5,918 nt of DNA. It comes from an uncultured Pseudomonadota bacterium (GTDB taxonomy: Bacteria; SAR324; NAC60-12). The DNA is taken from contig CAJXNF010000198.1 of assembly GCA_913056375.1 (NCBI GenBank), positions 1-5,918 on the forward strand. The letters are read 5' to 3'. The position numbers and the translations under genes were made by a program. Within the stretch, counting starts at the first letter, position 1. Every line of letters starts with the position of its first letter. The notes beneath the pieces were generated by a model that made no database searches, had not been told where the DNA came from, and was given only the letters and a program-made list of their open reading frames with translations. Below, one piece after another: positions 1-5,406 of this stretch.

Positions 1-801
1 GCCTTTCCCTTGCGTATGGCAGGGATAGACAAAGCCGAGCAAGCCAGACGGGTAGAAGAGGCAGCACAAACCCTTAACCTGACGGAATATCTGGACAGGC
101 GTCCCGGCCAGCTATCAGGGGGGCAGCGCCAGCGTGTTGCCATCGGCAGGGCCATTGTGCGCGAGCCAACCGCCTTTTTGTTTGACGAGCCGCTTTCCAA
201 TCTGGATGCTGCCCTTCGGGTAGGTATGCGCCTGGAGATAAGCGAGCTGCATAAAAGGCTGGCAACCACCATGATCTATGTTACCCATGATCAGGTTGAA
301 GCCATGACGATGGCCGATAAAATTGTCGTCCTTCAGGCCGGGGTGATCGAACAGGTGGGCAGTCCGCTTGAGCTATATCATACCCCGAAAAATACCTTTG
401 TTGCCGGATTTATCGGCTCCCCTCGGATGAATATCGTTCAGGCTCAGCTTGCACGTAAAGGAGAACAATGGATTTTGAAATCTGGACAAACCGAAATCAT
501 GATCAACTCTCTGCCTGATTTGGTTGAGGGAGAAGCCTGCTCTTTCGGAATTCGACCAGAGCACATCAAATTGGCGAATGCAGAGAAAGCAGATGCTTCG
601 GTTGTTGTGGAATTGACCGAGCAACTAGGTGGCGAGACCTATATCTATTGTCGTTCTGAGGATCTTGGTGCATTCAATGTCCACCAACCTGGACAGATCC
701 CTGTCAAACGGGGAGAACCCTTGCATCTGAACCTGGAGCGCTCGAGTCTTCACCTGTTCGATAAGGACGGGAAGGTATTGGCAAATAGCCTCTTGGGCTA
801 A
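1..801 (+). CDS. ABC transporter ATP-binding protein, MalK/UgpC-type (3' part, start outside window)
   Basis: This is the C-terminal ~266 residues of the cytoplasmic ATPase subunit of a sugar-type ABC importer (CUT1: MalK, UgpC and similar). The frame is open from base 1, and the first visible residues (AFPLRMAG) correspond to the region about 100 residues into these ~360-aa proteins. The Walker A and Q-loop therefore lie upstream of the window, and the TTG at 10 is not a real start. Visible motifs in order are the signature LSGGQRQRVAIGRA (from 112), Walker B AFLFDEP (172-192), D-loop SNLD, and the H-loop histidine in YVTHDQ (286-288). After GFIGSPRMN comes the C-terminal TOBE/MOP-like regulatory domain with FGIRPEHIKL (about 544-573). 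A small oddity is DAALRVGMRLE, where the family usually has a Gln or Lys in place of this Gly. The substrate cannot be told, because the permease and binding-protein genes are not in view. It appears unrelated to the copper genes downstream. The family call is very secure; the substrate is unknown. Confidence 0.95.
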   Translation, partial: AFPLRMAGIDKAEQARRVEEAAQTLNLTEYLDRRPGQLSGGQRQRVAIGRAIVREPTAFLFDEPLSNLDAALRVGMRLEISELHKRLATTMIYVTHDQVEAMTMADKIVVLQAGVIEQVGSPLELYHTPKNTFVAGFIGSPRMNIVQAQLARKGEQWILKSGQTEIMINSLPDLVEGEACSFGIRPEHIKLANAEKADASVVVELTEQLGGETYIYCRSEDLGAFNVHQPGQIPVKRGEPLHLNLERSSLHLFDKDGKVLANSLLG

Positions 802-1041
802 GGCTCAGGTGAGTATTTGATTACAATACCAATTCGATTCTTTATTTAATCCGTTTGCTCGGACAACCTCAGCAAGTCAGGTCTAAACCTTGAACATTTT
901 TGATTTGAGTGAGCGTTGCTCTTTCTCCTCTGAACAATTGACCTTCTGTTGTCATTGTTGATTGTGTTCAAAACTCTTCGACTGATTTCTATTTTCATCA
1001 AGCCCGATTTAAGTAACCCAATCCATTGATCTAGCTTGGTC

Positions 1042-2358
1042 ATGCTTGGCAACGCTTCCTTGTTCGGAGTTCTCCAGCACCCAGCATATCAACGTTTATT
1101 TGCCGCACAGATTGTGAGCCTGTTGGGAACAGGCCTGGCTTCTGTTGCCCTGGGACTGCTCGTCTTTGAATTGGGAGGAGCGGATGCAGGGGTGATCTTG
1201 GGTACGGTTTTAGCCATCAAGATCATTGCCTACGTAACCATTGCACCAGTAGCGGAAGCGCTGCTGGGAAATCTTCCCCGACGTACAGTGCTGGTTTCGC
1301 TGGATCTAGTTCGAGCCGGTTTTGCGCTGGCACTTCCGTGGGTCACTGAAATCTGGCAAATCTATTTACTAATCTTTCTTCTGCAAGCCGCGTCCGCAGG
1401 CTTCACCCCGCTGTTCCAGGCCACGATTCCTGATCTGCTTAAGGATGAAGAAGACTACACCAAGGCCCTCTCCCTATCTCGGCTGGCTTATGATTTGGAA
1501 ACCCTGCTCAGTCCTGTCCTGGCAACGCTGCTCTTGGCAGTGGTGACCTGGCAAGGACTTTATGCAGGCACAGTCTGCGGGTTCTTGGCTTCGGCTGCCT
1601 TGGTTTGTACGGTGAGTCTGCCTTTTTCCACAAAAACTCAGTTACCTTTCCGGAAACGGGTGACCCGTGGAATGCAAATCTATCTGGCAACGCCTCGTCT
1701 ACAGGGGGGACTGATCCTTCATGGTGCGGTCGCTGTCGCGGGAGCAATGGTCTTTGTCAACACGGTTGTGCTCGTACAGGGGCAATTCAAATTGACAGAG
1801 CAAGACACGGCCTTGACCCTCGCTGCCTTTGGGGTGGGTTCGATGCTGGTTGCGCTGGCGTCTCCCAAATTACTGGAGAAGTTCTCAGAGCGTACTGTGA
1901 TGTTGCTGGGGTCTTTGATTCTAGTGATCAGCCTGGGAATTTCAACAGGCGTTGAAGAATGGAGAGATCTCTTGCCTGTCTGGATGCTGCTGGGTTCTGG
2001 GTATTCTATGATTCATATCCCAATGGGCCGATTGTTGAGACGTTCTGCTCACACAGAAGACAGGCCCGCCCTGTTTGCCGCTCATTTCTCGTTATCGCAT
2101 GCTTGTTGGTTGATTGCTTATCCGACCGTAGGTTGGTTGGGAGCTAAGTTGGAATTATCCCTGACTTTTGGAATTCTTGCTGTGGGATGTCTACTAGGTT
2201 GTGTGCTGGCCTGGCGAGTCTGGCCCAAGATTGATCCCATAGATCTGGAGCATCGGCACGATGACTTGAGCAGCGATCATCCACATCTGTCAGGTACACG
2301 AGTACATGTGCACCCCTACGTGATTGACGATTTGCATCCTCAATGGCCTGGGCGATGA
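1042..2358 (+). CDS. MFS transporter (DHA3/EntS-like) with histidine-rich C-terminal tail
   Basis: A 438-aa inner-membrane major facilitator, the usual length for a 12-helix exporter. Hydrophobic segments alternate with short loops: helix 1 is about residues 20-43 and the last is about 373-393. The loop 2-3 motif is degenerate (EALLGNLPRRTVL at 72-84; the family normally has G-x-x-x-D-R-x-x-R-R). A cytoplasmic-type central loop spans about 195-220 (KTQLPFRKR). After the last helix a hydrophilic tail of about 40 residues carries H404, H406, H413, H415, H422, H424 and H432, ending in VIDDLHPQWPGR. Histidine-rich tails are known in metal-exporting MFS proteins such as NreB (nickel). From this and the neighbouring copper genes I infer metal or metal-chelate export, but the substrate is not proven. 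ATG 1042 is chosen; TTG 1036 is the only alternative because a TGA lies at 1027. No strong Shine-Dalgarno is visible. It converges with copD, with 12 bp between stop codons. Confidence 0.88.
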   Translation: MLGNASLFGVLQHPAYQRLFAAQIVSLLGTGLASVALGLLVFELGGADAGVILGTVLAIKIIAYVTIAPVAEALLGNLPRRTVLVSLDLVRAGFALALPWVTEIWQIYLLIFLLQAASAGFTPLFQATIPDLLKDEEDYTKALSLSRLAYDLETLLSPVLATLLLAVVTWQGLYAGTVCGFLASAALVCTVSLPFSTKTQLPFRKRVTRGMQIYLATPRLQGGLILHGAVAVAGAMVFVNTVVLVQGQFKLTEQDTALTLAAFGVGSMLVALASPKLLEKFSERTVMLLGSLILVISLGISTGVEEWRDLLPVWMLLGSGYSMIHIPMGRLLRRSAHTEDRPALFAAHFSLSHACWLIAYPTVGWLGAKLELSLTFGILAVGCLLGCVLAWRVWPKIDPIDLEHRHDDLSSDHPHLSGTRVHVHPYVIDDLHPQWPGR

Positions 2359-2370
2359 CATACAGAGTTT

Positions 2371-3258
2371 TTACTCCAGCCCTACGGTGGTTAGCGTTGC
2401 GGTAACCACTAGAATCAGGAGAGCAAAAAACATCTCAATGGAGATGGACAGATGAAGTCTACCGTAGGCTTTGGGATCATTTCGCAACAAAGCTGGAGTC
2501 AGAGCCAGTTTATTCAAGGCAGCCAGTCCAAGTAAGCCTAGAAATCCAAGAAGCTTGAGCACAAAGAGTTGACCGTAAGCAGTCCACAGGACGTTCCAAT
2601 TGCCCTCCGTCAACAACCAGAGTAACTCAGCTCCTGCCAGTGCTAGCAAAAGTACGTTCCAAATCGAAATCTTTCCGAATTGTCGAGCAGCCGCTCCTGC
2701 CACAGATTTTTGTCGTTTAGCCAACCACGCCAAGGGAGCAAACCCCCCAATCCAAAAGCTAAGTCCGAGCAGATGAAGAGTGATCAAGGCCACCAGCAGC
2801 CAGCGTGGTTCGGAGAGAGTATGCCCTTGAAAGGCAAAGGAGAGAGCTACCAGACCAGACCCGATGGTCGAGATGCCCAAGGCCAGCCTGTTTGGACGAA
2901 TGATGACAAGAAGTAGTAAGAGACCGAAACCCCGTAGCAAGAGGCTTTCACCCAGTGGGCTCTCCCAGGCAAGCTGCAGCATCATCGGGTCCTGAATGGC
3001 CGACCATTCTCCCATCAAGTAGCTGGCTTGCAGGGGGATTAGTGAGGAATTTAGGAGAATTGCAAAGACAGCGCAGGTTGGACCAAACCACCGAAGTAAC
3101 GAGATCGCTTGAGGGGCTGTTTCACGAAGCCAGAGCAAATTCAGCGCTGAACCAGCGGCCAGTAGAGTGGTCCAGTAGGCCATTGACTTGGCAAGAATCG
3201 ACCAGAGAGAGAACTCATCGAGATCTTGCCAGGCCAACCAGATCTCTTGCAGAATCAC
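2371..3258 (-). CDS. copD: CopD family copper resistance / copper transport membrane protein
   Basis: A 295-aa polytopic inner-membrane protein of the CopD/PcoD family, the partner of periplasmic CopC in copper uptake or resistance. About eight hydrophobic segments are visible. Family hallmarks are the FQGHT histidine (H146), the block HLLGLSFWIGGFAPL (162-176) with its conserved His and Trp, YGQLFVLKL...ALNKLALTPALL (228-258), and the final helix with SIEMFFAL near 273-280. The length is normal for the short CopD type without a fused CopC or cytochrome domain. The start is GTG at 3258: its GTGA overlaps the copC stop codon by 4 bases, indicating translational coupling in a copC-copD transcript. 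A GTG start without a clear Shine-Dalgarno fits this coupling. The gene ends with TAA at 2371, nearly touching the convergent MFS gene. Family assignment is secure. The direction of copper movement is debated for CopD, so import to supply copper enzymes is as likely as detoxification. Confidence 0.92.
   Translation of the reverse strand: MILQEIWLAWQDLDEFSLWSILAKSMAYWTTLLAAGSALNLLWLRETAPQAISLLRWFGPTCAVFAILLNSSLIPLQASYLMGEWSAIQDPMMLQLAWESPLGESLLLRGFGLLLLLVIIRPNRLALGISTIGSGLVALSFAFQGHTLSEPRWLLVALITLHLLGLSFWIGGFAPLAWLAKRQKSVAGAAARQFGKISIWNVLLLALAGAELLWLLTEGNWNVLWTAYGQLFVLKLLGFLGLLGLAALNKLALTPALLRNDPKAYGRLHLSISIEMFFALLILVVTATLTTVGLE
2387..2409. other. hairpin-forming inverted repeat at the 3' end of copD
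   Basis: GTGGTTA (2387-2393) and TAACCAC (2403-2409) are perfect 7-bp arms around a 9-base loop. The repeat lies within the last codons of copD (minus strand), about 30 bases past the MFS stop codon. No T-run follows directly on either strand, so it is not a standard intrinsic terminator. It could still stabilise 3' ends or limit read-through between the convergent transcripts. Confidence 0.4.
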
Positions 3259-3626
3259 CTCACCGTGAAAGAGAAGGTTCCCTTCATCGGATGCCCATCT
3301 TCTGAAAGTCCCCGCCAGTCCACCTTGTATTCTCCATTGGGCACGGGATCCAGTTGAGCAACTAGCTTCAGCACATGCTTCATCTGATCGGTGCGTTGAA
3401 CTTCGTAGTCTTTGCCAGCTTGATCAGTCAACGCTAGCTTGGTGATTCGCATGGGTTTGTCGAAATTCAGAACCAACTCTGCTGGAGCTTCCTTGAGAAT
3501 CGCATTGTTGGCTGGAACGGTTGTTTCCTGTTTGGAATGGGCCCAGCCTAGTCCAGCCCCGAAAAATAAAACAAAACTTGCCATCAAGAGCTGCAGACGA
3601 AGCCGCTTCTTTGTGATATTTGCCAT
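3255..3626 (-). CDS. copC: CopC domain periplasmic Cu(II)-binding protein
   Basis: A 123-aa secreted copper chaperone of the CopC/PcoC/YobA family. ATG 3626 is chosen over TTG 3656 because it is a standard start, has a GAGATGG stretch just upstream, and gives a clean Sec signal: KKRLR, then a hydrophobic core LLMASFVLFFGAG, then GLGWA with predicted cleavage after Ala29. The mature protein then begins with His30, which is needed for the Cu(II) histidine brace of this family. The other brace ligands are present in SEDGHPMKG: Asp110 and His112 (mature 81 and 83). Mature residue 27 is Asp (LNFDKPM), where Pseudomonas syringae CopC has Glu27. The methionine-rich Cu(I) loop of classical CopC is absent, so this resembles the Cu(II)-only type. 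The rest is a beta-sandwich ending in GTFSFTVR. It is the first gene of copC-copD, divergent from the multicopper oxidase gene. Confidence 0.93.
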   Translation of the reverse strand: MANITKKRLRLQLLMASFVLFFGAGLGWAHSKQETTVPANNAILKEAPAELVLNFDKPMRITKLALTDQAGKDYEVQRTDQMKHVLKLVAQLDPVPNGEYKVDWRGLSEDGHPMKGTFSFTVR

Positions 3627-3695
3627 GAACCATCTCAAGGTGAGGTTGAAATTCAACGATTAGAACATCTGCTTTCACCCTAAATCTTTTGAACC

Positions 3696-3704
3696 ACGAT
3701 AGCA
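3696..3704 (-). promoter_or_regulatory. candidate extended -10 of the copCD promoter
   Basis: On the minus strand the bases read TGC-TATCGT, an extended -10 (TGn) with a 4/6 match to TATAAT. It lies about 70 bases upstream of the copC ATG. No -35 is recognisable; the expected -35 and spacer are occupied by the copper-operator-like repeat at 3705-3726. A rival promoter is TTGCTA (3705-3700) with a weak TAGGGT (3682-3677) 17 bp downstream. This is a prediction only. Confidence 0.35.
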
Positions 3705-3726
3705 ACCCCATAGGGGTATGGGGTAT
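3705..3726. promoter_or_regulatory. CsoR-like copper operator candidate
   Basis: The site contains a perfect inverted repeat ACCCC-ATA-GGGGT (3705-3717), and its right half is repeated directly as GGGGTAT-GGGGTAT (3713-3726). A run of C, a short A/T-containing centre, a run of G, then TATGG matches the layout of CsoR-family operators at copper genes, for example Bacillus subtilis copZA with TACCCTACGGGGGTATGG. It does not resemble CueR sites (ACCTTCC-N7-GGAAGGT) or CopY boxes (TACAnnTGTA). The position between copC and the oxidase gene, overlapping the presumed copC promoter, fits control of both. No CsoR gene is in the window, so the cognate regulator is inferred. Confidence 0.55.
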
Positions 3727-3751
3727 TTTGTTTTATCTTCAAACAGAGAAC

Positions 3752-3760
3752 TGCTATCTT
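3752..3760 (+). promoter_or_regulatory. candidate extended -10 of the multicopper oxidase promoter
   Basis: TGC-TATCTT is an extended -10 with a 4/6 match to TATAAT. A start near 3767 would leave a leader of about 35 bases before the TTG start. The -35 is poor (TTTATC at 3732-3737, 17 bp upstream), as is typical of activated or extended -10 promoters. Its first seven bases are the exact inverted copy of those at 3698-3704, so two mirror-image promoter elements flank the operator-like repeat. Confidence 0.35.
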
Positions 3761-3801
3761 GATTTTGCATCACATCATTTACTGAATCACTAATAGCCAA
3801 G

Positions 3802-5205
3802 TTGAGACAGCCCTTGAAACGCAGAGATCTTCTAAAGTGGTCAGGCCTACTCGCCACAACTCCCTTCCTGAAATACCCTTCTGTCCGAGCTGAGGCGTCA
3901 CAACGAATTGTGGAAGTTGAGCTGACCGCCAAGGAGAGTTTGCAGAACTTGGCAGGCCCAGATCAGCCAGATACTCGTCTTTGGCTCTACAATGATCGAC
4001 TGGGAGGTCCTTTCCTGAAAGCCCGCCAGGGAGATCTGTTGCAAGTACGCTTTCAGAATCAGCTTCCTGTCCCCAGCACCATTCACTGGCATGGGATCCG
4101 GAACGTCAACGCGATGGACGGCGTCGCTGGTTTAACGCAGGATCCAGTTCCACCTGGTGGCGAATTCACCTACACCGTACCGTTAAAAGACGCCGGGACC
4201 TACTGGTACCACGCTCACACAATGGCCTGGGAACAGGTAGCCCGTGGGTTGTATGGTCCGTTGATTGTTCAGGGTAAGGATGACATCGAAGTTGACCAGG
4301 AGTTGGTGCTGATCCTGGATGATTGGCGGCTAGATGAGAACGCTCAGATTGATGAAGCTTCCTTCCGCAATATGCACGACTGGTCTCACAACGGCAGATT
4401 GGGGAATTGGTTCACAGTCAATGGACGGCTACAACCTCAATTTCCTATCTCTGGTGGGAGTCGCATACGCTTGCGCCTGATCAACGCAGCCAATGCGCGC
4501 GTTCTTCGGCTGAAGCTGGAAGGTTCCCAGGGAACGGTGATTGCCCTGGATGGTTACCCTTGTGAGCCCTTTCCCCTTGATGAGCGTGGGTTGGAGTTGG
4601 CGACCGCTCAACGGATGGATGTGCTGGTGGATGCAGGACCTGATGTGTTCAAGTTGCAGGAAGTCAGCACGAACCAAACTCTGACTGCCGCCTCTTTTGT
4701 TCCAGATGCGACCACTCGCTTTTCCTTCCCAAGGCCAGCATTGCAACTGCCATCGGTGCCACTACCGAAGTTGGAGTTGCAGCAGGCTCGGCGAATTCCC
4801 ATTCATATGCAGGGGGGAGCGATGGGCAATTTGCGTGAGGTAACATTCCAGGGAGAAACCATGCCGCTTCAGGAAGCCGCCCAACAGCATCAGAAAGTGT
4901 GGGCTTTCAACGGTCAAATGATGCAGGCGACTACCCGCATTGCTGACCTAAATCTGGGAGAGTGGGTGGCCTTGGAACTTTGGAATGATACAGCCTGGCC
5001 TCATGCAATGCACCTGCATGGACATCACTTTTGGATTGAGCGAAAAGGAACCATTTTGTCACAAAAAAGAGACACCTATTTGATGGACCCGGGCGAGCAA
5101 GCCCGCCTCTTTTTCGTGGCTGACAATCCTGGGCTTTGGCTCTTCCACTGCCATATGTTGGAACACCATGTCTCAGGAATGGGAGGGATCTTCTCGGTGA
5201 GCTAG
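3802..5205 (+). CDS. Tat-exported multicopper oxidase (CumA/CueO-like, three cupredoxin domains)
   Basis: A 467-aa periplasmic multicopper oxidase that couples one-electron substrate oxidation to reduction of O2 to water. Beside copCD the likely role is cuprous oxidase; manganese or phenol oxidation is the alternative. The N-terminus KRRDLLKW (6-13) is a twin-arginine signal, followed by SGLLATTPFL and a cleavage region near VRAEA (28-32). All copper ligands are visible. Type 2/3 ligands are in HWHG (H95, H97), YWYHAH (H137, H139), HAMHLHG (H404, H406) and HCH (H449, H451). Type 1 ligands are H401, C450, H455 and axial M460 (HCHMLEHHVSGM). The domains are about 35-155, 160-300 and 350-467. 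There is no CueO-like methionine-rich helix. No ATG, GTG or TTG lies between the upstream TGA (3760) and 3802, so the start is TTG 3802, or TTG 3814, which would begin just before KRRD. No strong Shine-Dalgarno is seen. It is divergent from copC. Confidence 0.95.
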   Translation: MRQPLKRRDLLKWSGLLATTPFLKYPSVRAEASQRIVEVELTAKESLQNLAGPDQPDTRLWLYNDRLGGPFLKARQGDLLQVRFQNQLPVPSTIHWHGIRNVNAMDGVAGLTQDPVPPGGEFTYTVPLKDAGTYWYHAHTMAWEQVARGLYGPLIVQGKDDIEVDQELVLILDDWRLDENAQIDEASFRNMHDWSHNGRLGNWFTVNGRLQPQFPISGGSRIRLRLINAANARVLRLKLEGSQGTVIALDGYPCEPFPLDERGLELATAQRMDVLVDAGPDVFKLQEVSTNQTLTAASFVPDATTRFSFPRPALQLPSVPLPKLELQQARRIPIHMQGGAMGNLREVTFQGETMPLQEAAQQHQKVWAFNGQMMQATTRIADLNLGEWVALELWNDTAWPHAMHLHGHHFWIERKGTILSQKRDTYLMDPGEQARLFFVADNPGLWLFHCHMLEHHVSGMGGIFSVS

Positions 5206-5257
5206 TTCGGGCCGACAACTCAAAAAATTTGATGATTCAGAAAGAAAATCAAAGTCT

Positions 5258-5287
5258 TTTCAAAAAAATAGACATTTCAAAAAAATA
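5258..5287 (+). repeat. 13-bp direct repeat in an AT-rich gap
   Basis: TTTCAAAAAAATA occurs exactly at 5258-5270 and again at 5275-5287, a period of 17 bases. Each copy holds a seven-A tract. It sits in an extremely AT-rich stretch (about 5220-5310) just upstream of the TetR-type gene. It could act as curved DNA, an UP element or a nucleoid-protein site, or be simple low-complexity sequence. Confidence 0.6.
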
Positions 5288-5296
5288 ATATATAAA
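5269..5296 (+). promoter_or_regulatory. candidate distal promoter for the TetR-type gene
   Basis: TAGACA (5269-5274, 5/6 to TTGACA) and TATAAA (5291-5296, 5/6 to TATAAT) are 16 bp apart, about 110 bases before the ATG. AT-rich DNA gives such matches by chance, so confidence is limited. A second candidate -10, TATTAT (5371-5376), lies closer to the gene. Confidence 0.3.
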
Positions 5297-5348
5297 TATC
5301 AAAATTTTCTGTTAGCTTAATGTTAGGCCGACTAATTGGTAGTTTGGA

Positions 5349-5369
5349 TGATTAATTTCTAACTAATCA
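5349..5369. promoter_or_regulatory. candidate TetR-family operator (inverted repeat)
   Basis: TGATTA (5349-5354) and TAATCA (5364-5369) form a perfect 6-bp inverted repeat with a 9-base centre. It abuts a good -10 hexamer, TATTAT (5371-5376), which lies 31 bases before the TetR-type ATG. TetR-family repressors often bind such 15-25 bp palindromes over their own promoter, so autoregulation is a natural inference. The arms are short and AT-rich, so a chance match is possible. Confidence 0.4.
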
Positions 5370-5398
5370 ATATTATTTAACACACATTGGACGTAAAC

Positions 5399-5405
5399 GG
5401 GGAAG
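5399..5405 (+). promoter_or_regulatory. ribosome binding site of the TetR-type gene
   Basis: The purine run GGGGAAG ends one base before ATG 5407. The spacing is short when measured from the last G, but the GGGG core sits about four bases away. It is the clearest purine-rich site in the window and supports ATG 5407 over the in-frame ATG at 5434. Confidence 0.5.
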
Positions 5406-5406
5406 T

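Noticed and set aside
786..805. Small inverted repeats at the end of the ABC ATPase gene (TAGCC/GGCTA and AGCCT/AGGCT)
   Set aside because: Stems are only 5 bp, mutually exclusive, and no T-run follows, so they do not make a credible terminator.
911..921. Hairpin GAGC-GTT-GCTC followed by TTTCT
   Set aside because: The stem is four base pairs and the pyrimidine tail is not a T-run; too weak for a terminator or RNA element.
938..995. Possible MFS promoters (TTGACC at 938-943; TTCAAA 967-972 with TATTTT 990-995 at 17-bp spacing)
   Set aside because: The first lacks a usable -10 and the second is only 4/6 at both hexamers, no better than expected by chance in this T-rich gap.
846..1052. Minus-strand open frame of 68 codons in the gap before the MFS gene
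   Set aside because: No recognisable domain, low-complexity basic content, no ribosome site seen, and it overlaps the MFS start; probably a chance frame.
1605..1955. Plus-strand 116-codon frame inside the MFS gene
   Set aside because: It is in another frame of a clear membrane-protein gene and its translation has no family features.
2955..3305. Plus-strand 116-codon frame antisense to copD and the copC end
   Set aside because: Arg/Ser/Pro-rich shadow of the leucine-rich CopD coding strand, with no homology signature.
3627..3656. Longer copC start at TTG 3656
   Set aside because: It adds ten residues ahead of the basic signal-peptide region, uses a rare start, and is less consistent with the Sec signal than ATG 3626.
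5204..5222. Possible terminator after the oxidase gene (AGTT...AACT around TCGGGCCGA)
   Set aside because: The inner palindrome would need a one-base loop and the outer arms do not pair continuously; the next run is A, not T, on the + strand.
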